Part shown: piece by piece, positions 56,412-64,000 of the stretch
Layout: every line of letters begins with the position of its first letter
Numbering within the stretch: position 1 is the stretch's first letter
Source of the DNA: Leuconostoc lactis
Lineage (GTDB): Bacteria; Bacillota; Bacilli; Lactobacillales; Lactobacillaceae
Reading direction: 5' to 3'
Length of the DNA: 64,000 nt
Assembly: GCF_007954625.1 (NCBI RefSeq)
Contig: NZ_CP042420.1
Span: 1,438,501-1,502,500, forward strand
Translations under genes and position numbers: made by a program
Notes under the pieces: generated by a model
Told to the model about the DNA's origin: nothing
The model's database searches: none
The model's input: the letters and a program-made list of their open reading frames with translations, nothing else

Positions 56412-57461
56412 TTAAAATTTTACAACACTCGGACTATGATTAAAATCAGCCGCCGACAAGATTGTCATCACCGTTAACATTTGTTCATCACTCACCAATT
56501 TGGGTGCGCCATGTGTCAGCGTGTCAAAAACACTGTCATAAATGCGCCCATAATCGCCTGGTACACTTGGTATCTGCTTTTCAATGCGATCACCACTTTG
56601 ATTCACATAAACCAGTTGTCCATAATTTTGTGGCGCATCAAGGCCAAATCCTGGTGTGCCTGGCATCACGCCGGCTTTTAAATCATTTTCCTGTTCATCA
56701 ACATTATACTTGATAAACGTGCCTTTTGTCCCACGTAATTGCCACTTTGGGTGTTGTACCATCGCTAATTCGGTGGTTTGTACCGTCGCTTTTACGGCAT
56801 CCTCATAGAATAAATTCACTTCAATTTGATCATCGACGTCTGCCCCTAATTCACGCGTTGCTCGTAAATCATAGGTTGCAGCTTGTGGTGCTCCGAGTAA
56901 ACTCACCACTTGATCAACTAAATGGACCCCGTGACCAAAGAGTGACCCATCAATCGTAGGTCCTGAGACCACTCCATCTGAAGGTCGATAATGGTCCATG
57001 TGGACTTCCAACTCAACCAAACGCCCCAAATAACCATGATTCAAAATATGTTGTACGGTTAAAAAATCACTGTCATAGCGTCGCGATTGGTACGGCATCA
57101 AAAATAACTGTTGCTCACGTGCCAGTTGGACTAATGTTTGTGCCTCAGCGAGATTAGCTGCCATTGGCTTATCAACCAACACGTTCTTGCCAGCGGCTAA
57201 CAACTGCTTGGCAACAGTGAAATGACTGCTAGATGGCGTGACGACCACCACTAAATCAATCGTGTCGTCGTCTAAAATATCTTGTATATCGGTTGAAAAA
57301 ATCGTCCCAGTTGCTTCCCAGTAAGCTTGATCAGCCGGCCGCTTGCCAAGTGTTGGCGTCACAACACGACCAACGCGGAATTTATCCAAACGTAACTTTA
57401 AATACGGTAAATGGTAACGATTCGTACTTTTACCAAAACCAACATAAGCAATATTTAACAT
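56412..57461 (-). CDS. Gfo/Idh/MocA family oxidoreductase
   Basis: This 349-residue oxidoreductase has an N-terminal Rossmann fold (IAYVGFGKSTNRYHLPYL), the EKP-type active-site motif as VDKPMAANLAEA, and the C-terminal substrate domain (YQSRRYDSDFLTV, GSLFGHGVHLVDQV). It resembles YdgJ/YhhX-type members. Substrate, probably a sugar or inositol derivative, is unknown. It follows glyS by 45 bases without a clear terminator, so read-through from the glycine operon is possible. Confidence 0.9.
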   Translation of the reverse strand: MLNIAYVGFGKSTNRYHLPYLKLRLDKFRVGRVVTPTLGKRPADQAYWEATGTIFSTDIQDILDDDTIDLVVVVTPSSSHFTVAKQLLAAGKNVLVDKPMAANLAEAQTLVQLAREQQLFLMPYQSRRYDSDFLTVQHILNHGYLGRLVELEVHMDHYRPSDGVVSGPTIDGSLFGHGVHLVDQVVSLLGAPQAATYDLRATRELGADVDDQIEVNLFYEDAVKATVQTTELAMVQHPKWQLRGTKGTFIKYNVDEQENDLKAGVMPGTPGFGLDAPQNYGQLVYVNQSGDRIEKQIPSVPGDYGRIYDSVFDTLTHGAPKLVSDEQMLTVMTILSAADFNHSPSVVKF

Positions 57462-57506
57462 ATTAATTGTCGCCTCTATCTTTCAGTCTATTACCGCAAC
57501 CAACGA

Positions 57507-59567
57507 TTACTTAATGACGATTTTTTCTAAATCACCCAATCCTGAAATCAAGCGGTTAATCAGATGTAGTTGTGCATAACGATTATTTTTAACGGCTTCG
57601 TCGTCAACATTGACCATTGTCTCATCAAAGTAAGCCGCAATTGGGGCTTGTAAGTTGGCCAATGCTTGGTAAACAGCTTCACTGCCTGCTAGCACTAGCG
57701 TGTGCAAATCAAGTGATTGCGTTGCCGCATACAACGCCACTTCAGCTTCATTTTCAAACAAAGCAGGATCAACTGTCGCATCCGTGTAATACTTCACAGC
57801 CAAGCGTGACACACGTGTCAATGACGCAATGACATCACGGAAGTTCGCATCATCAGCATGTTGGGCTAGTGTTTGTACTCGTTGTGCCACATACACAACA
57901 TCCAAGTTCACGACATTAGCAGTACCGGCTGCTACAAGATCTTGACGTGTGCCAGCATCAAGGGCTAACTTTCGGACACGATCTAAAATAAAGGCACGGA
58001 TTGCTGCAGTATCAGCATGGCTTGATACGTCACCTGTTTTGGCAATAAAGCTTTCAAGCAATGGTGCTAACGCAATTCGCCACTGCTTGGCTTGTAATGT
58101 ACGGACAATCCCTGTCGCTGCACGCCGTAAACCATAAGGGTCATTTGACCCTGATGGGACAAGATCGGCGGCAAAAAATGTCACCAAAGTATCTAATTTG
58201 TCAGCGATCGCTAAGACAGCACCAATATCTGATTGAGCTACTTCACCGGCAGCAGACGTTGGCATGTAATGTTCGCGTACGGCTGTTGCAACTGCAGTGT
58301 TTTCACCGAACAGTTGCGCATAGTGCTCACCCATAATACCTTGCAATTCGTCGAATTCACCGACCATACCTGTCATCAAATCAAACTTATAAATGTCAGC
58401 TGCACGTGCCAAATCGGCTTTCTTCGTGTCATCGAAACCTAACTTATCCGCTAATTCGGCTGCCAAAAGGCCGACACGTTGCATATGTTCGTAAACAGTC
58501 CCAATTTTTTCGTGGAAAACCAATTTTTCAACTTTTGCCATATAATCCGCAATGGTCTTTTGTTGGTCTTCATGATAGAAAAATTCAGCATCTTCCAAAC
58601 GTGCTACCAATACCTTTTCATTACCAGCAATCACGTTACCCAAATGTTCATCATTCCCATTACGAACTGATAGGAAGTGTGGCAAGAGTTGACCTGATTG
58701 ATCAGTCACGTAAAAGAAACGTTGGTGTTCACGCATTGAAGTCATCAACACATCATCTGGTACGGCCAAATACTTGTCATCAAAGCTACCCGCAAAGGCC
58801 GTTGGCCATTCAACAATGTTGTTGACTTCTTCCAATAAGTCTTGTGACTTGTCAGAATCAAGTTGCAACACCCAGCCATTTTCTTGCGCAATGGCTGCCA
58901 ACTGTTGACTGATTGTTGCCCGACGTTCGTCAGCATCAACCAACACATGCGCAGCTCTTAAGGTTTCAACATAATCCTCAGCAGTCGGAATTGTCACTTG
59001 TTCGTTTGACAAGAAGCGGTGACCCCGCGTAATCCGGTCTGTTTGAACATCTAAAATACTGAAATCCAGCACCTTGTCATCCAGTAAGGCGACCAACCAA
59101 CGAATTGGTCGCACATATAAGAAAGCGTTGTTGGCCCACTTCATGTACGTTGAGAACTTCATTTGTGCGACAACTTCATCGCCAATTTGTGCTAAAATTT
59201 CTGCCGCTGGCACACCAGGCGTTGTCTTTGTTAGCCAGACATAGCCATCACGTTCTTCAAAGTCTTCGGGCGTTGCCCCTTGGCCGCGCGCAAACCCTTG
59301 GGCTGCCTTTGTCCAGTTCCCTTGTTCATCTTTTGCACGGTCAATTGAAGGCCCACGCTTTTCTTCTGACAAAGTTTCTGATTCAGCAGCGACATCTAAT
59401 AATTGTACGGCTAAACGACGAGGCGTTGAATAAGCCTTAATTTCCCCTACAGCTAAGCGATGTTCGGCTAAAAAGGCTGCAGTCCGCGTTACCAGTTGCG
59501 CTTCTGATGGGGTGACCAAATGCGCCGGCACTTCTTCCAATCCAATTTCTAGTAAAAATGTTGACAT
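57507..59567 (-). CDS. glyS: Glycyl-tRNA synthetase beta subunit
   Basis: GlyS is the tRNA-binding beta subunit of the (alpha-beta)2 glycyl-tRNA synthetase. The 686-residue protein has LLEIGLEEVPAHL, KAYSTPRRLAVQL, MKWANNAFLYVRPIRWLVALLD, MREHQRFFYV, the HD-like region and FAADLVPSGSNDPYGLRRAATGIVR. Length is normal. It follows glyQ by 71 bases. Confidence 0.97.
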   Translation of the reverse strand: MSTFLLEIGLEEVPAHLVTPSEAQLVTRTAAFLAEHRLAVGEIKAYSTPRRLAVQLLDVAAESETLSEEKRGPSIDRAKDEQGNWTKAAQGFARGQGATPEDFEERDGYVWLTKTTPGVPAAEILAQIGDEVVAQMKFSTYMKWANNAFLYVRPIRWLVALLDDKVLDFSILDVQTDRITRGHRFLSNEQVTIPTAEDYVETLRAAHVLVDADERRATISQQLAAIAQENGWVLQLDSDKSQDLLEEVNNIVEWPTAFAGSFDDKYLAVPDDVLMTSMREHQRFFYVTDQSGQLLPHFLSVRNGNDEHLGNVIAGNEKVLVARLEDAEFFYHEDQQKTIADYMAKVEKLVFHEKIGTVYEHMQRVGLLAAELADKLGFDDTKKADLARAADIYKFDLMTGMVGEFDELQGIMGEHYAQLFGENTAVATAVREHYMPTSAAGEVAQSDIGAVLAIADKLDTLVTFFAADLVPSGSNDPYGLRRAATGIVRTLQAKQWRIALAPLLESFIAKTGDVSSHADTAAIRAFILDRVRKLALDAGTRQDLVAAGTANVVNLDVVYVAQRVQTLAQHADDANFRDVIASLTRVSRLAVKYYTDATVDPALFENEAEVALYAATQSLDLHTLVLAGSEAVYQALANLQAPIAAYFDETMVNVDDEAVKNNRYAQLHLINRLISGLGDLEKIVIK

Positions 59568-59638
59568 CTTGATTTCTCCAATTTTAGTTTGTAACCCACA
59601 TCAACCTGACGAATGACCGTCAAGTCTATTGCGATCCG

Positions 59639-60580
59639 TTAGACTGTTTCATCCACCGTATATTTACCATTTTCACCCAGATACTTCTCCCGCAAGGCTT
59701 CGTCTTTCAACAAGGGGAAGCCTAACTTAGCACGTTCTTCGATGAAAACCTTTGACACTTGGCGGGCCATTGTTCGAATACGGTGAAGGTACCCTGCACG
59801 TTCCGTCACAGACACAGTGCCACGGGCATCCAACAAATTAAAGGTATGTGATGACTTCAAAATATAGTCATAGGCTGGGTGTACTAAGCCAAGGCCTAAC
59901 AAACGTGTCGCTTCGGCTTCATATTCGTCAAAATGACGCAAGAGCATGTCTTGATCTGACGCTTCAAAGGCGTAAGTTGAATGTTCAAATTCAGGTTCCT
60001 TGAAAATATCACCATAAAGGACGCCATTGCCCCATTCTAAATCATAGACAGTTGGGACATCTTGAATATAAGAAGCCAAACGTTCCAAACCATACGTTAC
60101 TTCAGCCGTGACAGAATCGACTTCAATCCCACCAACTTGTTGGAAATAAGTAAATTGCGTGACTTCCATGCCATCAAGCCAAACTTCCCAACCAATACCA
60201 GCCGCACCCATTGAAGGATTTTCCCAGTTATCTTCAACAAAGCGAATATCATGTTCTAGTGGCTTAATGCCCAAGGCTTCCAATGACCCCAAGTAAAGTT
60301 CTTGGATATTAACTGGACTGGGCTTCATTACCACTTGGAATTGGTGGTGTTGGAACAAACGATTTGGGTTATCCCCATAACGGCCATCGGCTGGTCGACG
60401 AGAAGGTTGTACGTAAGCCGCGTTCCAAGGTTCTGGCCCATTAGCGCGTAGGAACGTATATGGGGATTGGGTACCGGCCCCCACTTCATTATCATAGGCT
60501 TGCATCAGGTTTGCGCCTTGCTTCGCCCAGTATTGTTGCAACGTTAAAATAATATCTTGCATTGATAATTTATTTGTCAT
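59639..60580 (-). CDS. glyQ: Glycyl-tRNA synthetase alpha subunit
   Basis: GlyQ is the catalytic alpha subunit that activates glycine. The 313-residue class II enzyme has [86 protein letters not shown], and YGLERLA. AAGGAG is seven bases ahead of the ATG. Expression is likely set by the T-box further upstream, with a DUF1801 gene between. Confidence 0.97.
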   Translation of the reverse strand: MTNKLSMQDIILTLQQYWAKQGANLMQAYDNEVGAGTQSPYTFLRANGPEPWNAAYVQPSRRPADGRYGDNPNRLFQHHQFQVVMKPSPVNIQELYLGSLEALGIKPLEHDIRFVEDNWENPSMGAAGIGWEVWLDGMEVTQFTYFQQVGGIEVDSVTAEVTYGLERLASYIQDVPTVYDLEWGNGVLYGDIFKEPEFEHSTYAFEASDQDMLLRHFDEYEAEATRLLGLGLVHPAYDYILKSSHTFNLLDARGTVSVTERAGYLHRIRTMARQVSKVFIEERAKLGFPLLKDEALREKYLGENGKYTVDETV

Positions 60581-60632
60581 GTTTTACTCCTTATTTTTGA
60601 CGCCCTGACGGCTACTTATTCGCACCATCAAG

Positions 60633-61046
60633 TTAGGCAAATTGTAACGTGGTGGCTGGCACATTGAAATGAAACCGTTTCAAATTATACAGTATAATTT
60701 TTCCAACCAACGTGCGTAATTTATCGGCTGGATAATCATAAGGGACTTGAATTGACCCTTTACCCATTTGCAGGTGCTCAGCAGTTAAAAAGTCTTGATA
60801 GGTCACATTAAATTCTGGCAACGCGTAGATGCCCAACCAATTTTTTTGTGCCATTACAAAGAGCAGTGTTTCGGTTGCTTTTTTGCCTTCTACTGGATAA
60901 AAACCTGGCATGGCATAGGCAACCCGTTCCGTAATGTCCGGATAAATCTCATGGACAAACTGACGCACGCGTTGCAACTGCGCCAAGTGTTGTTCAGGGA
61001 TATCGGGATCATCAAAATAAGCTTCAAATTCTCTTGCTGGTGCCAT
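60633..61046 (-). CDS. DUF1801 (YdhG-like) protein in the glycine operon
   Basis: This 137-residue protein fits the DUF1801/YdhG family: YFDDPDIPEQHLAQLQRVRQFVHEIYPDITERVAYAMPGFY, then LLFVMAQKNWLGIYALP, GKGSIQVPYDYP. The related Bacillus YdhG (FrataXin-like Fra) binds iron and serves iron-sulfur assembly, but this protein's function is not known. Start at ATG 61046, nine bases after AAGGA; longer readings would run through the T-box. It lies between the glycine T-box and glyQ. Confidence 0.82.
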   Translation of the reverse strand: MAPAREFEAYFDDPDIPEQHLAQLQRVRQFVHEIYPDITERVAYAMPGFYPVEGKKATETLLFVMAQKNWLGIYALPEFNVTYQDFLTAEHLQMGKGSIQVPYDYPADKLRTLVGKIILYNLKRFHFNVPATTLQFA

Positions 61047-61073
61047 CACAATCCGTCCTTTCTGCATCCAAAC

Positions 61074-61219
61074 AAAAAACGTCCCGATGCCAAAATCAAT
61101 TGACATCAGGACGCTTGCGCGCGGTTCCACCTGATTTCCTGCCGAAGCAGACACTCGAAGCGTTGATGCCCTCAACCATCGCCACATGGTCTCATCGTTT
61201 ACCAACGTTATTATCTTTT
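61074..61219 (-). ncRNA. Compact glycine T-box leader
   Basis: The minus-strand RNA has the T-box core AGGTGGAACCGCG (61132-61120), the antiterminator/terminator (arms CGTCCTGATG and CATCGGGACG, then TTTTTT at 61079-61074), stem III CTGC-TTCG-GCAG (61150-61139), and a short stem I (CGTTG / CAACG, 61207-61203 with 61165-61161). The bulge side holds GGC (61170-61168), a glycine codon, as specifier; the TGGA bulge pairs with the UCCA end of tRNA-Gly. Above the specifier there is only a 5-bp stem and a 6-base loop. Uncharged tRNA-Gly should allow read-through into the DUF1801 gene, glyQ and glyS. Confidence 0.88.
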
Positions 61220-61248
61220 ATTATGCCTTGTCATGCACAAAACGTCAA
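61220..61248 (-). promoter_or_regulatory. Promoter of the glycine operon
   Basis: TTGACG (61248-61243) and CATAAT (61225-61220) are 17 bases apart, giving a start near 61213. It lies just after the DUF805 stop (61252). Confidence 0.7.
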
Positions 61249-61251
61249 GTC

Positions 61252-62346
61252 CTACACATGATATGATTGAATAATTTGATCAACGACCAAATTACGTAAT
61301 GCTATCGTCGGCGCAATGACATACACTGCGCGCAATTGATGATCTGGCATCCGCCATTCCAAATAACTCATCGCATCTGGTTGCGTTGCGGTCGGTGACT
61401 GATAAGTCCCATCGTAGCGTGTACCAGACATCTCACCCTGGGTCGTTAATTGAAAGTGACTTTGACTACTAATCGCTTTAAAGGTAAAACTCGCCGTATC
61501 GACCCCAAATCCCTGACCACGATCGCGGGTATCAATCACAATATTTTGCGCGAGTTGCCACCATTGTAAGGTTGTGGGATCTTGTTGCCACTGCCCATTC
61601 ACCGTCATAAAACCAAAACTCGCATCCCCAATCGTCATCGTCGGCAATTGCCGATAAGCCGTTGTCTGCTTATCATCAGCCTTTCGCGTCACTGGTTTTT
61701 CGGGTACTGATGACGATGCTGCCGATGTGTTATGTTGCGTAGCACTTGATGATGCCGATTTTGATGCAGCCGTATCAGCTACTGAACCAGCGGTAGCTGT
61801 TTTCGGATCAGATAAAACAGGCTGTAAGAGACGATTGATTGTCGTTTGCCCCGCTACCATCAGGTAGCCGGTGAACGTCATAGTCAACATGATTAGGCCA
61901 ACAAAACCAAAACCATAGGCCAGTTTTTGTTTTTGATTAAGTTGTGGTGTCCAATACGCTGATCGTCGAGAGACCATAAAAACAAACCAACCAAAATAGC
62001 CCAATACCACAATCGGTAGCAAAAAAATGAGCCCAAATTCTGCGACAACCTGTACACCAATCCACAATAAGGATGGACTTAGCATCACAAACATTATTTG
62101 GTTGAGTGCCAGACCAGTATCTCTTAGTCGACGTGTCAGCAAAGCCATATCTGGTACCAGTTTGATAACAGAAAATATCGCAAGACTTTGAAATCCCCAA
62201 TACCATGACTGAAAAAAGATGACAGGTATCGCTAATAGCATGAGTTCCAGAACCACATTAATGGCCCGCATCCACCAAAAGTCCAACCGGTAGGCGCCTT
62301 CACGAAAATTCAACCCCAGTCGCCAATATTGCCAAGACCTGCTCAT
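61252..62346 (-). CDS. DUF805 membrane protein with surface domain
   Basis: This 364-residue protein has four N-terminal spans with the DUF805 pattern (NFREGAYRLDFWWMRAIN, then ALLTRRLRDTGLAL), a fifth span (about 150-170), then a Ser/Ala-rich stalk (about 192-225) and a beta-rich extracellular domain of about 135 residues. Start at ATG 62346, five bases after GGAGAGG. Function is unknown. The design (anchor, Ser-rich stalk, surface domain) resembles the protein at 26.5 kb but the domains differ. Confidence 0.82.
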   Translation of the reverse strand: MSRSWQYWRLGLNFREGAYRLDFWWMRAINVVLELMLLAIPVIFFQSWYWGFQSLAIFSVIKLVPDMALLTRRLRDTGLALNQIMFVMLSPSLLWIGVQVVAEFGLIFLLPIVVLGYFGWFVFMVSRRSAYWTPQLNQKQKLAYGFGFVGLIMLTMTFTGYLMVAGQTTINRLLQPVLSDPKTATAGSVADTAASKSASSSATQHNTSAASSSVPEKPVTRKADDKQTTAYRQLPTMTIGDASFGFMTVNGQWQQDPTTLQWWQLAQNIVIDTRDRGQGFGVDTASFTFKAISSQSHFQLTTQGEMSGTRYDGTYQSPTATQPDAMSYLEWRMPDHQLRAVYVIAPTIALRNLVVDQIIQSYHV

Positions 62347-62365
62347 CACCTCTCCAATCATTTAA

Positions 62366-62399
62366 ACAAAAAGACTTGGTGTGTTACCAAGTCTTTTTG
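62366..62399 (-). terminator. Terminator after frr
   Basis: The stem AAAAAGACTTGGT / ACCAAGTCTTTTT has a short loop and T-runs. It lies about 50 bases past the frr stop (62446). Confidence 0.9.
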
Positions 62400-62445
62400 T
62401 GTCATGTGTTTATCACACACTACTTAAGAAAAATACTAACGTGTG

Positions 62446-62991
62446 TTAGATTGTTAGCAATTCTTTTTCTTTTTCGGCTGCAATCGCATCAATTGCCTTA
62501 ATGTTGTCATCCGTCAACTTTTGGATAGCATCTTCAGCTTTACGGGCAACGTCTTCAGGCAATTCCTTGTCCTTTTTCACGCTATCCATTGCATCACGAC
62601 GCACATTACGAACTGAAACTTTCGCCTTTTCAGCTTCAGCTTTCACTTGCTTAGCTAATTCCTTACGACCTTCTTCTGTCATTTGTGGAATCGCCAAACG
62701 CACAATATTCCCATCTGAAGCTGGATTTAGTCCAAGATCAGACATGTTAATTGCCCGAATGATTTCGTCAAGCACTGACTTATCAAATGGTGTGATCAAC
62801 AAGATACGTGCTTCTGGTACTGAGATTGACGCCACTTGATTCAAGGGTGTCATTGCCCCATAATATTCCACTTCAATGCGATCCAAAATACGTGGGTTCG
62901 CACGTCCTGTCCGGATACTACCAAGTTCACGTTGTAATGCATCTTGTGCGCCTTGCATACGCGCCTTTGCATCTGTTATATCAAAAGCCAT
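62446..62991 (-). CDS. frr: Ribosome recycling factor
   Basis: RRF splits post-termination ribosomes with EF-G. The 181-residue protein has MQGAQDALQRELGSIRTGRANP, VEYYGAMTPLNQVASISVPEARIL, TPFDKSVL, and VSVRNVRRDAMDSVKK. It overlaps pyrH by one base (TAATG). Confidence 0.97.
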   Translation of the reverse strand: MAFDITDAKARMQGAQDALQRELGSIRTGRANPRILDRIEVEYYGAMTPLNQVASISVPEARILLITPFDKSVLDEIIRAINMSDLGLNPASDGNIVRLAIPQMTEEGRKELAKQVKAEAEKAKVSVRNVRRDAMDSVKKDKELPEDVARKAEDAIQKLTDDNIKAIDAIAAEKEKELLTI

Positions 62992-63716
62992 TATTTTCCT
63001 CCTGTAACTGTTGTTCCAATATTTTCACCCAATACGACACGCTTCAAATTGCCAGGGGTGTTCAGGTTAAAGACCACAAGTGGCATGTTATTATCCATTG
63101 AAAGTGAGCTTGCGGTTGAGTCCATCACTTTCAAACCTTTTTGCAAAATATCTAAGTGTGTTAATTCAGTAAATTTAACGGCATCCGCATTCTTGTTTGG
63201 ATCAGAATCATAGACGCCGTCCACACCGTTCTTACCCATCAAAATGGCATCCGCGTTAATTTCATTAGCACGCAAAGCTGCCGTTGTATCTGTTGAGAAG
63301 TAAGGTGAACCTGTTCCGGCTGCAAAAATCACAATCCGACCTTTTTCAAGGTGACGAATCGCGCGCCCACGAATATAAGGTTCGGCAATTTGTTGCATCG
63401 TAATGGCTGTTTGTACACGTGTATCAACGCCAGCACGTTCCAAGGCATCTTGTAACACCAAAGCATTCATGGTTGTGCCAAGCATCCCCGTGTAATCGGC
63501 ACGAGAACGTTCCATCCCAACTTTTGATGCGGGTTCACCACGCCAAAGGTTACCACCGCCGACAACAATGGCGATTTGTGTGCCAAGATCGTGTACTTCT
63601 TTCAAATCTTGCGCAATTTCAGAAACTACGGCAAGGTCGATGCCTTGCCCTTTGTCGCCAGCTAATGCTTCGCCCGAAAGTTTCATCAATACACGTTTGT
63701 ATTTAATATCAGTCAT
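62991..63716 (-). CDS. pyrH: UMP kinase
   Basis: PyrH phosphorylates UMP. This 241-residue amino-acid-kinase-fold protein has [64 protein letters not shown], and [15 protein letters not shown]. It precedes frr in the conserved tsf-pyrH-frr order. Confidence 0.97.
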   Translation of the reverse strand: MTDIKYKRVLMKLSGEALAGDKGQGIDLAVVSEIAQDLKEVHDLGTQIAIVVGGGNLWRGEPASKVGMERSRADYTGMLGTTMNALVLQDALERAGVDTRVQTAITMQQIAEPYIRGRAIRHLEKGRIVIFAAGTGSPYFSTDTTAALRANEINADAILMGKNGVDGVYDSDPNKNADAVKFTELTHLDILQKGLKVMDSTASSLSMDNNMPLVVFNLNTPGNLKRVVLGENIGTTVTGGK

Positions 63717-63765
63717 GATTTACCTCATTTTCATTATCTAGTCCATTATACCAAAATTTCCCGCA

Positions 63766-63800
63766 AAAAAAGTGCGTTATATGAAAATAACGCACTTTTA
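63766..63800 (-). terminator. Terminator after tsf
   Basis: The stem AAAGTGCGTTAT / ATAACGCACTTT has a short loop and a T-run on the minus strand, separating tsf from pyrH. Confidence 0.9.
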
Positions 63801-63807
63801 TAAGCAA

Positions 63808-64000
63808 TTAACCCAATTGCTTAGCAACTTCTTCGGCCAAATCAGTCACTTTCTTTTCGATACCATCACCAACTTGGTAACGGACAAATGACTTTACTGA
63901 ACCATTTTGTGATGCAATAAATTCGGCAACAGTTTGATCACCATTCTTAACGAACGCTTGATCCAACAATGAAATTTCAGCCAAGAACTTCTTGATACGA
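63808..64000 (-). CDS. tsf: Elongation factor Ts, C-terminal part
   Basis: The last 63 or so residues of EF-Ts, the nucleotide exchange factor for EF-Tu, run in from the window's right edge: [42 protein letters not shown], ending [11 protein letters not shown]. The stop is TAA at 63810-63808. The rest lies beyond the window. Confidence 0.93.
   Translation of the reverse strand, partial: RIKKFLAEISLLDQAFVKNGDQTVAEFIASQNGSVKSFVRYQVGDGIEKKVTDLAEEVAKQLG

Noticed and set aside
61046..61205. Longer start for the DUF1801 protein running through the leader
   Set aside because: The extra residues would be encoded by the T-box and its terminator; family similarity begins only at 61046.
1..64000. Defence system, prophage, CRISPR or transposon
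   Set aside because: I looked for nuclease, methylase, toxin-antitoxin, transposase and repeat-spacer patterns and saw none; the accessory content is metabolic, transport and surface-related.

Overview
The window looks like chromosomal DNA of a mid-GC lactic acid bacterium (Lactobacillaceae, in the Weissella / Leuconostoc / Lactiplantibacillus range; the genus cannot be fixed from sequence alone). Supporting signs are the mevalonate-pathway HMG-CoA synthase, an Flp-type CRP/FNR regulator beside an NADH oxidase, the lactobacillus-style folate operon folB-folK-folE-folC-xtp-folP, separate glyQ and glyS genes under a glycine T-box, and the pyrH-frr pair following tsf. Almost every gene lies on the minus strand. 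I see no rRNA, tRNA, CRISPR array, transposase or prophage.

Layout. 1-4.9 kb holds a kdpFABCD potassium-uptake operon in which kdpB and kdpD each carry a one-base frameshift; kdpF is a 28-residue gene. 5.0-6.2 kb is a cyclopropane fatty acid synthase gene broken twice (stop at codon 2 and a 5-bp tandem duplication). 6.3-9.9 kb has a secreted pectate lyase, then a NADH oxidase divergent from an Flp-like redox regulator with a TTGAC-N4-GTCAA palindrome between them. 10-12.8 kb is an orphan PotD-like binding protein translationally coupled to an amidohydrolase, behind a strong promoter with repeated GTTTAC elements. 12.8-19.1 kb is housekeeping: rnhB, rbgA, yozE, ypmS, ypmR, pepT, a Nif3-family gene and trmK. 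19.2-25.2 kb is an iron alcohol dehydrogenase plus menF-menD-menH-menC, the early half of menaquinone synthesis. 25.2-28 kb has a pyridoxal kinase with an ECF S-component, a Ser-rich anchored protein and YitT. 28-33.4 kb has a GNAT enzyme, Tex and a two-gene ABC exporter.

33.5-38.1 kb is the complete folate branch from GTP cyclohydrolase to polyglutamation, with overlapping genes and one terminator. 38.2-44.7 kb is more accessory: DedA, a surface-protein remnant with an in-frame stop, an MFS efflux gene preceded by a transcription-attenuator-like leader, a TrpF-like protein lacking the catalytic cysteine, an aldose epimerase and a XerC-type recombinase. 44.7-56.4 kb has UPF0210 and its ACT partner, mvaS, an ABC-F ATPase with one consensus and one apparently degenerate ATP site, rsmE-prmA, an alcohol dehydrogenase, lepA and an EamA exporter. 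56.4-64 kb has a Gfo/Idh/MocA oxidoreductase, the glycine operon (T-box, DUF1801 gene, glyQ, glyS), a DUF805 protein, then frr, pyrH and the 3' end of tsf.

Two themes stand out. At least four loci (kdpD, kdpB, cfa, and the 39-kb surface protein) carry inactivating lesions while neighbouring housekeeping genes are intact, which suggests recent loss of osmotic/acid-stress and surface functions, unless some are sequencing errors. Second, several short leader RNAs are visible: a very compact glycine T-box and a terminator placed directly before the ribosome binding site of an efflux gene.
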